Shown: positions 49,601-61,439 of the stretch, one piece after another
How the letters are laid out: each line of letters starts with the position of its first letter
Position numbering within the stretch: the first letter of the stretch is position 1
Assembly: GCA_911728435.2 (NCBI GenBank)
Contig: OU452203.1
Location: forward strand, 13,289,651 to 13,353,650
Length of the DNA stretch: 64,000 nt
From: Apoderus coryli
Lineage: Eukaryota > Arthropoda > Insecta > Coleoptera > Attelabidae
Direction of reading: 5' to 3'
Notes under the pieces: generated by a model
Databases searched by the model: none
Told to the model about the DNA's origin: nothing
Seen by the model: only the letters and a program-made list of their open reading frames with translations
Translations under genes and position numbers: made by a program

Positions 49601-51068
49601 GTTTGAATTTTTTTCAAATAGAATTCAATTCGTAAGTTTTTTTAAATTGTATAGTTTTTGACCAAAATTGTGTTAGCGTTCATGAATTTACAGTTATAGT
49701 GTTAGTAAAGAAAAACAAAGACACACTGGCAATAGAATATACTTTTGTCTTACCCTGTATATGTATTTGGGTAGTTTTGTGATATTTTCTCTTAGTTTTT
49801 ATAGGGATACCTAACGAATCTGAGAAATCTAATATTTTGTGACTATTTTAAACAGATTGTTACCAAATGTTTCTAAAATTTTAAGTTCTTATCTTTTACG
49901 AAGATTATACAACTTTTCAAGTAATAAACTTATTATCTCTGGTGCCTTTTCCAATGTGATACAAAAATTACAAACGCTAGTGTCTTGTTGATCTTCTCCA
50001 ACATAAGACATCTTAGTAATCAACAATCATTACAGTCAACATAAAAATGTATTCTATTTCTAAAACTAATCACCCTGTAGTTGCATTTTATAGGGGTGTA
50101 TTTTAAAATGCCCTCTTTTTTATTGGCTATGTTCAGTCTATAGTATGTACTACTCATTTTTATGTAGCAATTTGGAAATGCAATCGGACTTTCCAAGTTA
50201 GATTCGTTTTGGCTTTGGTATGGTCTACTAATTTTATAAAGTTAATTAAATATTTTAATTTGTTTTTGGACTTTTTCACAGTTTAAGAATTATTTTCTAG
50301 TTTTTGTGTTTAAAATATATCAGCATAAAGATCACGTCCATTTCATTTTCATTCTGAATTTCTCTGAAGTTTCTTAATAGTAATCGACGTAAAGCTTCCG
50401 TAAGTTTTTTGTTTATTCTTTTTAATTGAAGGCCTTTTTGTTTTCCAAATCAATTTTAATAAAGATAAAAGTTTGTTTCTTTTAGTAGTTGAATTATATT
50501 CAGTTTTCAATTGTAACTAAAAGTTTCGTATGTGAATTAATATTATTATTCGTAATTATATTAATTTACCTATTTTAAGTTGTACAAGTAATGAATAAGA
50601 TTTTCTTATAGATTTCCATTATATTTAATTGTTTTATTCTTTTTATTTATACATATTTATTTCTTTGTTTGTTCTTCTTTAATTAAAAGCGCTCGTAAAG
50701 CTTGAATCGAACCAGTAGCAATTTGAATAGCATATCAGGGTTCATTTGGATTGAAATATAAAAATTAGTGTTCTTTCTGAATGTAAACAACACCTGCTAA
50801 TTCAAGATGGTTACAAAACAATATCCTGAGATTTAAGGCCACTCTGGTTTCTGGTTTAGTTAGGATTTATCCGACTAGAACCTTCAATTGGCATTGGCGT
50901 TCAGCTCCACCAAATACATACTTAATACTTGCAGTACAACAAAACTGCAGAACTTTTTAGAAGACAATCCAGGTTTAGTACCTTCGAAAGATCCCGAACG
51001 ATCGGAAAATTTCAATTGCCACTTGTGCCTGGAATTCGTGTCATTAAGGTTGGAACAACCCCACGCAG

Positions 51069-51561
51069 CAGTGTTGTTCGCATGCTTTTTTTTTTCGTAC
51101 TAGATGGCGCGTCAATTTCGTACTAGATTTACAATTTTCGTACTAGATTTACAATTGTCGTACTAGATTTACAATTTCCTTAAATCTAATTAATCGAGTA
51201 ACTGTAACATTGCTTGTTTAATGTAATGAATCACTTTTTCTAAAATAAAAAAAAAAACGTTTTATGAATTATTTGTTAGGTTTAATGAGATCTTTCTTTC
51301 TTTGTTCTCTTATCTGACCTCTTCCTTGCTGATTCAGATGACAGCAGACAGCTAAAGATAGTTAGATGAGATGACAGATGACAGTAAAGTTTCACTTCGT
51401 ATCTATTAGCCATTTCGTCAGAATATTTGGTTTTTCTTGAGTTAGGGGATAAATATTGATTTGATTAAAAACGTACTAAAATATCGTTCCGGCGTATTAA
51501 CGTATAAAGTCTCTCAAAACGTACTAAATATAATACGAAAAAGCACCTGGGAACAACACTG
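51069..51561. mobile_element. Non-autonomous hAT element (MITE) with target duplication
   Basis: The ends are CAGTGTTGTTC and GAACAACACTG, followed inward by GCTTTTT...CGTA and its inverse. The 8-bp flanks CCACGCAG and CTACGCAG differ at one base, a good hAT target duplication. The element is 493 bp and has no coding capacity. Just inside the left end are four copies of TTCGTACTAGAT, and inside the right end copies of ACGTACTAAA, i.e. subterminal repeats such as hAT transposases bind. Confidence 0.85.
51095..51180 (+). repeat. Tandem subterminal repeat, unit about 24 bp
   Basis: TTTCGTACTAGATTTACAAT repeats with small changes, the first copy being variant (TACTAGATGGCGCG). It is part of the hAT MITE. 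Confidence 0.85.
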
Positions 51562-52869
51562 CTACGCAGCCAAAAACTCCTATTGATATTTATAAATAAA
51601 TAAACATTATTGAGCCATCAGGTAATACATTTAAATTACATCGGTGGTGTCAGTATAAAAAAAAAACTACCTAATAATTTTAGTTTGATTTTTGCGAAAA
51701 AATTCAAGAGTTGCAACATAAAGTCCCTAAATAGTTAGGATTTTGTACTTTAAGAAAAGTGGCCTACAGCTACTTCTTTTAGTTACTCCTATAAAAGATA
51801 GTTAGGGATATACAAGAAAATATTTCATTTGCTGATTGCGTTTTATTATCTAATGAAGTTTTATGATATCAAAGATTAAAAACAGCCGTAACAAATATAA
51901 TATCTAATGGATAGGTATGTGGAGATGTATTAGTATAGACTAATGGTGCGGTCCGGGAAATTTCACGTTCCTGCCACTTGGTTTGTATGTTGTTCCCTTT
52001 ATTTTCTTTTTTAGTTCTCCTTGGTTAAAATTTCTACAGTTTTTCTTTAAAAAAACATTTTTTGTTCCAGAAGATGTTTAAAAATTATTTAATAATGAAG
52101 GACCCAACTTCACCTAGACACAAAAAAAAAACTCGAATGAACTAATCAGTATTCAAAACGGCGAGGATGACTTTTTTCTTTATTCATTGGAGTGACTGAG
52201 TTCGACAAAGTCAGCCTATTAATCAAAATTATTAATCAGCATTCTAGCCAAATACAGTATACCCGTGTTAGAACATTAGCCTTATTCCTGAGACATTATA
52301 CCACATGCTGCATTAAAAGGAGCAGTTTTTCAGTATGTGCTGAAAGATATAGCAAAACGCGTCCTGAAGGAGCTCAAAGAAGAACTCTTTTATATTCCTC
52401 AAGAAATTTGTATAAAACTTAAAGTTAGCTGATCTTTTGAGTACTGTCACCAGAATATCAAACGGACTTTTTGCATCATGCATCTCAAGAAGGTTTTGCT
52501 CTGGCTTAATTATCTTTAATTTTCCAAGATGCACCTAAATATAAAATAGTATTTGTTCATTAACATTGATTCGCAGATTTTTACCTTTGACATTTTATCG
52601 ATTTTACTAAATTGTACAAATGACTAACCTGATACCGACTTCTTCTGGGTCCATAACCTGCAGATAATTATTGAATTTTTAATAACCTGATAAAAAAATA
52701 AATCGGAAAACTATTTTCACACAATAACAGCATTAATATATTATTAAAATGCATGGTGCAATATGATCTTACATTAGCTTCAATTCAAACTTTAAAATCG
52801 TATTTATTATTATTAGTGAAAATGAACTAAATTACTACTCATCTACCGTTACTCCTGCATAAGAAACTT

Positions 52870-53300
52870 GGCAACATCGTAGTGATATGCCAAAGTTCGG
52901 GTGCTTGTGCCGTCAGCCCGTTGCACCCGCCTGTCCTTCCCCCCAAAAACATTGTAGATATTCCCCCGAAACAAGAAAAAAAAACAGGCAACCCCACCTA
53001 TCCCCCGCGACAACGACGATGCACGTGCACCGGCGCAGCGCAGGGTTGCTGCACCCGAATCAATATCATCACATACACAAACTCAAAACTCTCACAACAC
53101 GATTGCGATGGCTGTGGAGGAACAAAAAAAAACACTGACCCGACGCCACCGAACCGACAACGACGACGACGGCCGTCGACGTCGTCGGTGGCGGCGATAG
53201 CAGCGCAACGGCGGACTTTGCACCTTGCATTTTTGCGCGTCGAACGGGAATAATGGCAACAGACAAAAAATACTTTGGAGAGAATCGAGAAATAGGGTGT
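52870..53300. promoter_or_regulatory. GC-rich, CpG-rich island; candidate promoter
   Basis: This is the second large GC-rich island of the window, with CGACGACGACGG and CCCGCGACAACG runs in AT-rich DNA. Open frames on both strands are Pro/Arg/Val low-complexity and show no domain. The minus strand has an initiator-like GGGTCAGTG at about 53,135-53,145 and a possible donor GTT/GTGAGAG. It may be a more distal promoter of the zinc-finger gene or of a gene outside the window. Confidence 0.35.
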
Positions 53301-53595
53301 GAGGTGGTTGCACGGCAGACACTGGCAAAAAGTCTTTTGTTACACACGATGTAGGGTTGGGTCTTTGTTGTTTTTTCATTCGATGTATTTATCAATTTTA
53401 TTTTTCCACTACTTCGATTTTTGAATGAATTAAATATCCATGTACCTACCTATTCTGAGCATTACCTACAGCAAGTTTATTTCTGTTGCTTATTTCCTGC
53501 TGCTATTAACATTTTACTTTCCCGCACAGATTAATGGTGCACACAACCATTCAATTTTCATATATCAGTAGGAGTCGAGTGATACATCATTTAAA

Positions 53596-53772
53596 GCCTT
53601 TTTTATTTATTTGTTAGTTTGTTACGTTAGTTTATTGGAAATAATGAAAATAATACTATTATAATAATAATTATTATTAATATTCTGTTTTGTTACGCAG
53701 GTCATATATTTTTGAATATATTATAACTTGTCGGGAAAGTTTTGGGGCGACACAACCGATTTTTTTCGTTCT
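53596..53772 (+). repeat. 5'-truncated copy of the tRNA-derived SINE
   Basis: TTTGTTACGTTAGTTTATTG, TTTTGTTACGCAGGTCATAT and ACTTGTCGGGAAAGTTTTGG followed by GACACAACCGATTTTTTT match the reverse complement of 60,403-60,545; the tRNA-like head is missing. Confidence 0.75.
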
Positions 53773-54009
53773 TGTGCAAACAGAAAATGTTGGTTGCATC
53801 CACTTTTATTTAACAATTTAGTTGTAAAGAATCAAGTTTCCTGTTATTAATTGTACCATTTAATTTGTTGAGCCAATAATTTATTGATCTTATTGAAAAC
53901 CATAGGGAGTTTGAAGGATTATGCAATTCGAAAAACCTGAAACAATGTAATTAACAAAATAAATGATTCTACAGGCGGCTTTGTAACAACTGAAATGCAA
54001 ATAAAACAA

Positions 54010-54600
54010 AACTTATATAACTCTAATAACAACAAATTTTCCAATACACATCTCACCAAATCTCTGTTTGGTAATGCTTCTTTCTTTGTGATGTGTCCAG
54101 TACCTATAAAAGCACTTGCTCATCCCATTAATATTCAAAAGCTTTGAAAACAGGTTTGTCCATGCGGGCTGGAGTTCGTGGGTCGTGTTACACGTGAGGC
54201 AAAATAGTGTGATGTCATATGTATCAGCTGTCTCTATACAATAGATGTATCTAAGTGGCATGAAGCACCATCATTTTCCTGGCAGTTTATACTTCCCAAC
54301 CATTAATTGAAGGTTTCAACGGTCATGATTCCCTTTTTCGCCATGAAAATTAGGGTTCCCGGTAGTAGATGGTCGCACCACTCTGGCTTTAGCTTTTGCC
54401 CTTTCAATAAAATGGCTGGGGGAATACTTACTCCACTCGCGTTGCCTCAGGAAACCACTGTCACATTTTCTCCGTGCTCTGGGGCCGTTAGGTGCACTCG
54501 ATTTCCTCCTTTTTTGTCCAGAACACTTTGTTGATGATGCAATATTAACCTGCATCCCTTCTCGTCTACATTGTATATCATTTCTGGTTTATTCATCAAA
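54010..54600 (-). pseudogene. pogo-like (DDE_1, Tigger-type) transposase pseudogene
   Basis: Reading the minus strand from 54,600 down: KPEMIYNVDEKGCRL contains the first catalytic Asp. Next are KKGGNRVHLTAPEHGENVTV, an in-frame TGA, then SIPPAILLKGQKLKPEWCDH, LPGTLIFMAKKGIMTVETF, another stop, and NDGASCHLD with the second Asp. After a further frame change come ADTYDITLFCL, NTTHELQP and YWTHHKERSITKQRFGEM. This is collinear with pogo/Tigger-type DDE_1 transposases. At least two stops and two frameshifts kill it. Confidence 0.87.
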
Positions 54601-55177
54601 TCAAGCTGTTACTGTTATTAAAAAAAATTATGAGGTACCTATTGAATGCTTGATGACATTATTTTGAAAAATGAAACACGTTAAAAGATTTCTCCATAAA
54701 GACAACACGCTGATTCCATTCTGCATTTTCTTAAAGACGCTTCTAGCCACGTCTAATGTTAGATGTTAGTCCACTGTTAGATTATCCACCTGCTTCCCAA
54801 AGTTAAATGTACGATGAAAGGATACGATTTCAGGCCATGGAAGCTGAGAAAGAAAAAGCAGGACTTCCAGCACTAGTGAAGGTTAGAACCGAGTTGGGGA
54901 TATATTATTACGCATTTACCGGAAATGAAATTAGTCATCGCATTATAGACGATATGAAAATTCTAGTAATGTACAAAAATATAACCGCAGTTATCAAGAA
55001 TGAGAAATTCTATTAGAGTCTGACAAATACAAACAATTAAAACTATAAATAACCATCGCAAAGTTTATATATGGGCCCCATTTTAGACTGTCTTAAAACT
55101 GTAACACGTAGGTACCTACATTTGCTGCAATAGTGAGATTGATAATAACTTGTGCTCTTATAGCCACACCTTGTAAA

Positions 55178-55744
55178 AACAGGGTGGGGTAGAATGGAGG
55201 GTGTTTTGAAACAAAAAAAAAAACAAAATATTACGAAAATAAATGTTACCATTTAACAATAAGAAAGTTAAATTACGTTTAAAAAATGACGTCCCATCTC
55301 TGCAATGCACTGATTCGTTTACTGCTTGCAGCTGCAGTCTGCAAGGGATTAATCGAACGAAAATAAATAGCCGCGCCAAAATGATCCTTTTATGCCGTTA
55401 TATGTTCTGTGGTCTAACGTATGCTTCTATGTTGGAAAACTTTTTTTATGCCAGAATTGCAACGACGAAGAATTAACACAAGAAATAATTGGTTTTAACA
55501 AGATGAAGTCACAGCACATAGAGCCAGAGCCTCAATTTACGTTGTACGTCGCCCGTGATCTCCCGTTTCGATGATATGTGACGTGGAGAAAGAAGCATCA
55601 GAGCACAAGAGAGTGCAATTAACATTGATTTATGTGAGAGCTAATTTTTCTTAAGAATTTTTTCTTAAGAATTTTTTCTTAAGTTACAAAATAGCTCAGT
55701 TATTTTTACTTTAAAAATACCCTTCCATTCTACCTCACCCTGTA
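55178..55744. mobile_element. Non-autonomous Tc1/mariner-like element, about 567 bp
   Basis: Left ACAGGGTGGGGTAGAATGG and right CCATTCTACCTCACCCTGTA are inverted repeats of about 25 bp. The interior has no transposase. A segment at 55,347-55,415 (GAACGAAAATAAATAG, ATGCCGTTATATGTTC) recurs at 37,937-38,005. Near the right end TTTTTTCTTAAGAA is repeated three times (55,646-55,682). Confidence 0.7.
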
Positions 55745-56340
55745 TATTACTTTATATGAAGACAAACTTTAGTTGTCATACATCTAAGAAGAAATCAAAA
55801 AGAGGGTTGTAACGTACATATTTTCTATAAACCACAACCAACATATATTATCATTAAATCTCCGTGTATACATATAGGCGTGAATTTATTAAGAGGGGTT
55901 GTTATTTCCCCGTATATGTGTGTCAGAAATGCGTTCACTAGGTCAAGTTTAAAAGCAAGTGTAAGGCATTCAGATAGGGGTGCATAACTCACACAGATGT
56001 GTTTTGGAATGGATTTAATATTACTACATAACAATAGTAGGCAACTAAGGAAAAGACATCACAGTGGTATGTGTAGAAGGGTGTAAAAATACCACTTGTT
56101 CATCTATAAAAGATTTTTTAACGCTTGGTAACAGGTTCCGTATCCTTTTATGCATGAAAAGATTGGAATGTTCTTTTTTAAAAAAATATAACAATTCTAT
56201 AAATAAACTTTGGAAAGTCATACATAGATGTCTTTGATAAAAAGTAATTAAAGTATTGACTTTCAAATAAATCAAATTAAAACATAAAGCTGCACCATTA
56301 AGACCTTCTTTAAATAAGCTCAAAACAAATCTATGTGGGG

Positions 56341-56472
56341 TGTTTTTTTTTTTTGTTAGGGATCCGTTCGACTAAAGTCCATGGTTTCACTGCAGGCTCA
56401 CACACTTATTGTGCAAATATGCCCCATCTTTGTGCCACCCAATCCAGCAACCTTGTACCAGCCCGTGGAGTG
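56341..56472 (-). repeat. Second copy of the SINE-like family
   Basis: The minus strand shows GCTGGATTGGGTGGCAC, CTGCAGTGAAACC, GACTTTAGTCGAACGGATCC and a terminal A-run, matching 16,887-17,036. It directly abuts the mariner remnant at 56,473. Confidence 0.7.
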
Positions 56473-56678
56473 TATATGATGCAAATCTCTGCTGACGTCA
56501 TAAACTCTTGTCAAAAAATAGGATTTCAGAAAAGGATTCAAATGTGCCTAGAGTCCAATCATTTTGAACATTTATTATAAAATTTATGAGTATTTATGTA
56601 TATCTTGTTATTTAATTTAAGTTAAATATGTATTTATTAAACTTTACATTCATATAACTTATATTATTGGACACCCTG
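56473..56678 (+). pseudogene. 3' end of a Tc1/mariner element (DD41D-like C-terminus and terminal repeat)
   Basis: ISADVINS, GFQKRIQMCLES and HFEHLL with stop (56,578) match the C-terminus of DD41D/mariner transposases, compare SNGSHFQHLL of the 23-24 kb element. About 100 bp further the element ends GGACACCCTG followed by TA. Confidence 0.75.
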
Positions 56679-57764
56679 TATTTAGTATTGGGGGTTTTTT
56701 ATATTTGGCACATCAAGTGATGAGTGGGTATGTTTATCAGCCCAGACTGGCTTAAAAAGAACAGACGAATAGGTGTGAATTTCTTCATTCAAATTATATA
56801 ATTATATTTTTATAAAAATAAAATATTTAAAAAACTGTCAGGTTTAGGTGAGATGTACTTTAATGAAAGTTAGGTTTATTTTGAACGGGGAATCTAAAAA
56901 TATATTCATATATAGGGCATTCCATTTAAAAAAACACAACTATGGTTCATTTATATACACCTTGTATCGATTCACAATATTTTTAAAATCATTTTTATCG
57001 AACCCATGAATAAAACTTTTAGGAAATTAAATAGTTTAGCCACACTATTCCGTGTCGTATGGCGTGAATAACCCTGTATATATATATTTTGCTCGTAACA
57101 AATATAGTTTTGTTGTGGTCCGCAGCGCCATTAATATTTTTGCAAACTGCAAAATTGCAGACAGTTCCTCCTGAAATCCAGGTGTACTTTTGCCTAGTGA
57201 GAATCTTGGACTCGAATTCCTGCACCACTTCTCCAGGTGATCAAGCGTTAGCGATATCCAGGTACAGTGTACAACTATAGAGCACAATCTATCGTTTTAA
57301 TCCCCATGTGTTTTCGTGAGAGCGTCTGAGTAAGACAAGTATTCTCTCGAGTATTTCTTTGGTGGTTTTTAGATGTGCGATCGTTAGTGTTCCGTAAGTT
57401 TTGAGTTTAAAATAAATCCGAAGATATTTTACCTCCCCAGACGTTTCCACAATTAAAACTACTATTTTCTTACCCCTTGTGAAGGCGCTGACTTTGACTG
57501 CTCATTTGTAGTCATTGTTGCATAATTTAACTTTGTCATCTGTGAATCCCATAACCTCCAAGTCTTCACTGTCCAGAGATCTTAGCTGCTTATCTATCAC
57601 ACGTCCACATCAGAGGAGATAACAATGCCATCTGCCGGAACCATTTTTGCTATTATTTTGTCCCCAACTAATAAATTTATCTCAAATTTTTGTTTAGCGC
57701 GTTCCCAATAGTTTCCCTATGGGTCGGGAAAGTAAAAGTTTAAATCTTTGAGTTTTTGAAGGTG

Positions 57765-57922
57765 AAACGGTTTCAAAGTAGGCGAAGATCGACTGACAAG
57801 GTGAGGGCTAAGTTTCTTTGGGATGTACGCGGAATCACGTTGATTGATTACTTGGAAAAAGGAACAACAATAACGGGAGAATATTATGCGTCGTTAGTGG
57901 ACAGGATAAGGGTAAAAATGAT
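57765..57922 (+). pseudogene. mariner transposase fragment
   Basis: KVRAKFLWDVRGITLIDYL and EKGTTITGEYYASLVDRIRVK match the segment between the first and second catalytic Asp of SETMAR-type mariner transposases. It then hits TGA. No ends were identified. Confidence 0.75.
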
Positions 57923-59626
57923 ATGACCCAGAAAAATATTGCGTTTCCCGGTGCCCGTTAATTTTAATTTAATAAAAAAAATAATTAAAAAATCATGAAA
58001 ATACTATACCTACTGTTCTAACAACTGTAGTCTTTTATGTTCTAGTTCGCTCTTTTTTGTCAGTGCAATTTTCTCGTCATATCTTAGATTTGTGCGGCTT
58101 GCAACAATTTTCACAGTTTTTTTTTAAACGTGTTATTTTGTAACCAAAATTAACAAATACTACATATATGTAATATATTTAGTCTTTAACTTTAAATAAT
58201 ATATAAAACTACTTTTTATTTATATTTTTTTGTTTTGCAAAGTCACCCTTACATCGGTGTCAATTTGCCATTACGTTAAATTTCAGTTCCTAAGCATATA
58301 GCACTATTATATAGTCTATGCTGTGGTATAAAGTTTTCAAAAATATTTCAAACTTTTACAGGAATAAACAAATTTAAAACCTTTTAGGAACAAACACGTT
58401 ACTTAAAAAAACATCTTTATTTTCTTACAAAATTCTGTAAATACCTAATCATTTCAGTCAGATATAAATTAAAGTCTACTACTAATAAGAAAGGCTGCCA
58501 TTTTGTATTTGAACAACTGCATTGCAAAAATCCGTATCTGATTAGTTTCGGTAGCATCTGGAACCTAATACGCCTGTATTTTCTGCCCATTTTGATTCTG
58601 AAATAAAAATACTTAAACTTACGTAAAAATCGCGCCATAATTAAATGTTTACATTTAGCCTATTTAACACCTGAGACCTTCAGCCCTCTTACCTGCGCAA
58701 TCAAACACCAAGTTTGACGTCCAGATACTAACTAAACAAACCGTGTCGTTAAAATTTGCACTAACTTGCTTTTCCTCGCGCCACAACCGCTTCTTTAGTT
58801 TCCAACGGTGCTAAATTTCCTATTAAAAAAGAAGAAATATTGTAGGGTTCTTTTTGGCAAAGTCATCTTGGATGGCAAAGTCACACTACTCTACGGTACC
58901 TTTTTTGTCTATTCAGGTGTTGTCTTCAATGGAAATAACTCTTTGTGCAATATTTGGATGGTGTTTGTAGGATACTACACTACAGTTACCTTAGGGTATC
59001 CCGACGATCAGCCAGGGTATCATAGTTTTAATTTTAGATTTTATTAGACAAATGCCTATTTTGCGGAGCTTACGAAATATATTGGAGAAAATCTTTGAAA
59101 AGTGTGTGAAGCTAAAAGGAGATGATATTAAAAAATAAAACTATTTTTGAACAACCCTCGTACCATATGTTATCCTGTTGCACGTTCCGATTAAAAAATT
59201 GAACTTTTTCCTTATGAATCTCAAGTTTGGTGAATTGTTCGGAAACTCTGTATGTGTACAAGCGCAACCTAGTTTTTAAAGTTGCAACTTGACACAAAAG
59301 TGAACCTGTTTATAATTTCAAAACTTTGCGTTTATATAGGTACAGATTGTATATAGTTTTCTAGTTGGAAAGCGGAATGCCGCTTGCCAATCGATTTCAG
59401 TTTCACTTGTGTAATTTAATACAATCATAACTGTGAATAAAACTTTAACTTTACTCAACAAGTTGATATTTTATCAAATCGTTTTTGGTGCCTAACTTGG
59501 TTTTCTTTTTTAATTTGTTCGAGGGCTGTTTGAAACGTAGAGGTATTTTAAATTTAAAAAATAATAGTAAAGCTTTTAAATCTACCATATACATACATAC
59601 AACATAAACATGGTTTGATGAAATGT
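57923..59626. other. AT-rich DNA, nothing recognised
   Basis: No transposase, RT or exon signature; short frames only. Confidence 0.5.
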
Positions 59627-59901
59627 ATCTAACGATAAATTTTGAAAAGACCAAATATATTGCGTTCAGATGTAATAAAGCTCAGGCTCCTCCATTCCAT
59701 GAGTTAAATCTAGGGCATGGTAGCGATAAAGTACCTAAGTATTTCTGAAACGTCATCAATAGCATACCGTGGCATGGCAATCGATACGTTTTTAAAATGG
59801 GACAGCCATATTCAAAATGTAGTTAAGAAAGTAAGATATTTTGTTTACAAATTTCGGCAACAAATATCTGTTCTTTCAAGATCTCAACTAATTACAATAT
59901 A

Positions 59902-60316
59902 AGACACAAATAAAACAACGTCTACTCCACCAAAATATTTATATATTATTATGCAATCAGCATGCAGCGCCAGACATGTTTCGGAACATTAAGTTTCCAT
60001 CATCAGTGGCTCAAAATAAACAGTCACGCAGTCATTTAGTTAAAGTCAAACAGTATGGCATGGACTATATAAACGTATACAAACATTTAGTGGAAATTAT
60101 TTGAATAAAATGTTATAAAATTAAAATATAAAACATTTTCTTATTGAAGAAGGAACTCAAAAAATTTTTTGTTGTCATAGTATATAAATCATTTTTATAA
60201 TTTCTTTTTGTATATCATGGTTCAGTTCAAATCTTTACGAAAGATGCGTTGTTTTATTTGTGTGTTACACATTCAACTCCTCTCGAAGATGGATTACTTC
60301 AGAAAAAAAAAAAAAA
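59902..60316 (+). mobile_element. 415-bp SINE-like insertion carrying a hammerhead-like motif on its minus strand
   Basis: A perfect 13-bp duplication TAATTACAATATA (59,889-59,901 and 60,317-60,329) flanks it, and it ends with A14 on the plus strand, so it was inserted by target-primed reverse transcription. It starts GACACAAATAAAAC followed by CGTCTACTCCACC. Its minus strand carries the best-formed hammerhead-like motif of the window (59,969-60,010). The right part has CAACTCCTCTCG and GGATTACTTCAG, shared with other members of the family. No RNA polymerase III boxes were recognised. Confidence 0.8.
59969..60010 (-). ncRNA. Hammerhead-ribozyme-like motif
   Basis: On the minus strand: GCCA, CTGATGA, T, GGAA-loop-TTCC, GAAAC, ATGTC, TGGC. 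The stem I strands GCCA and TGGC pair perfectly, stem II is four pairs, and ACATGT is a palindrome that could form stem III between two copies. Cleavage would follow GTC. The extra T between CTGATGA and stem II departs from the consensus. Confidence 0.6.
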
Positions 60317-60394
60317 TAATTACAATATATTATGCTCTTGTCCAGTCTCTGTTATAATATGGTAATGCATGATGGGGTGGTGGGGTAACAACGT

Positions 60395-60656
60395 ATTCAT
60401 CTAAAAAAATCTGTTGTGTCACCCCAAAACTTCCCCGACAAGTTATAATGTAAACAAAAATATATGTCCCGCGTAACGAAACAGAATTTTAATAGTTATT
60501 ATTATTATTATTGTATTATTTTCAATAAACTAACGTAACAAACTAAACTACTTTATTCAAAAATTAGAAGAAAAAAGTATTGCCAGAGCTGGGATTCGAA
60601 ACCATAACCTTCCGCATACAAAGCCCAGTCTCTATCAACGACGCCACAGTACCAAC
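60395..60656 (-). mobile_element. tRNA-derived SINE inserted in the RT pseudogene
   Basis: On the minus strand the head (about 60,656-60,580) looks like a tRNA: GTGGCGTCGTTGATAGAG resembles an A box and GGTTTCGAATCCC a B box. The acceptor stem does not pair, so it is not a functional tRNA. The body ends ACTTGTCGGGGAAGTTTTGG and GACACAACAGATTTTTTT. A second copy of the body is at 53,596-53,772. Confidence 0.7.
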
Positions 60657-60739
60657 CTTGAGAATATTGTATTTTAATTGTAATATATATATATACATTC
60701 CAACTACACAACTGGTGAAATTTTAAACGCAATTTTCTC

Positions 60740-61100
60740 GAGAATTATGGGGCAAATATCAAAAGTGACCTATCGCTGTAAAGCAGATAAAAAATGCTTT
60801 AAAATGAGTGTCACTCGACCCCTACTGATATATGAAAATTTAGCGGTTGTGTCCACCCCTATCACAGGGCTTAAGCGATTTCAACCAAACTTCATCCTAG
60901 GACCGCCCCAAACTCATATACCAAAATTTAGCTCAATTGGTTAAAGCCTTTGGGCGCTATCGTGGCAGACAGACAGACTTCCATCTGGAAATGGTTTTAA
61001 TCGTCTCAGGGAACTTCAAAATGGTTATATTCGTTTTTATCTCAAAAATTTTTTTAGCGCCTGCCCAATACTTTCGCTGTGTGGGAAAGTAACAACTAGA
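60740..61100 (+). repeat. Dispersed-repeat remnant ending in GACAGACAGACTTCC
   Basis: The block TTAGCGCCTGCCCAATACTT with TGGGAAAGTAA (about 61,058-61,092) recurs, diverged, at 57,697-57,735, and the GACAGACAGAC motif is common in insect retroelement 3' regions. It is too short to assign. Confidence 0.35.
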
Positions 61101-61439
61101 AACAGTTCAAAATCTCCTTCAAAAAATTATTTTTAATAGAAATAAATAATTATACCCTACGTTTTATTGTTTAAAGATTGTAATATATTTCATGTTCGCC
61201 AATTGTGTGCTTATAGAGTGGTTTTGCTACAACATAAAAACAAACATAATTTGTATCTCATTAAGCATCAACATAATACAAGGTACAAAAATGAAAAACA
61301 GTTCTCACATGCAAAAGCTGTCAAAAGTAAGGGCAACGTTCATTTAATTTTTTGTATCCTCGTTTATATTCGATTGTACACGAAAAACTAAGAAATATCG
61401 GAAATACAGTGAAATTCAAAAGAAAAATAAAAAATTGGA

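Larger units (their letters stand above)
59627..60400 (+). pseudogene. Non-LTR retrotransposon RT fragment, split by a 415-bp insertion
   Basis: NFEKTKYIAFRC, then after a frameshift FLKWDSHIQNVVKKVRYFVY and ISVLSRSQLITI, which stops at the insertion point; beyond 60,329 the frame resumes as YYALVQSLL, stop, YGNAWWGG. This is the segment after the YADD motif of jockey/R1-type elements (usual LKWdxHI...YYALVQSxLxYG). The insertion at 59,902-60,316 is younger than the element. The right side is cut by a SINE at about 60,395. Confidence 0.78.

Noticed and set aside
52882..53395. Overlapping frames of 83-123 codons in the GC island
   Set aside because: Pro/Arg/Val low-complexity in all frames; explained by composition.
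57019..57620. Minus-strand frames with TGFxDDKV-like text, considered as an RT remnant
   Set aside because: Motif order does not fit a reverse transcriptase and no neighbouring motif was found.
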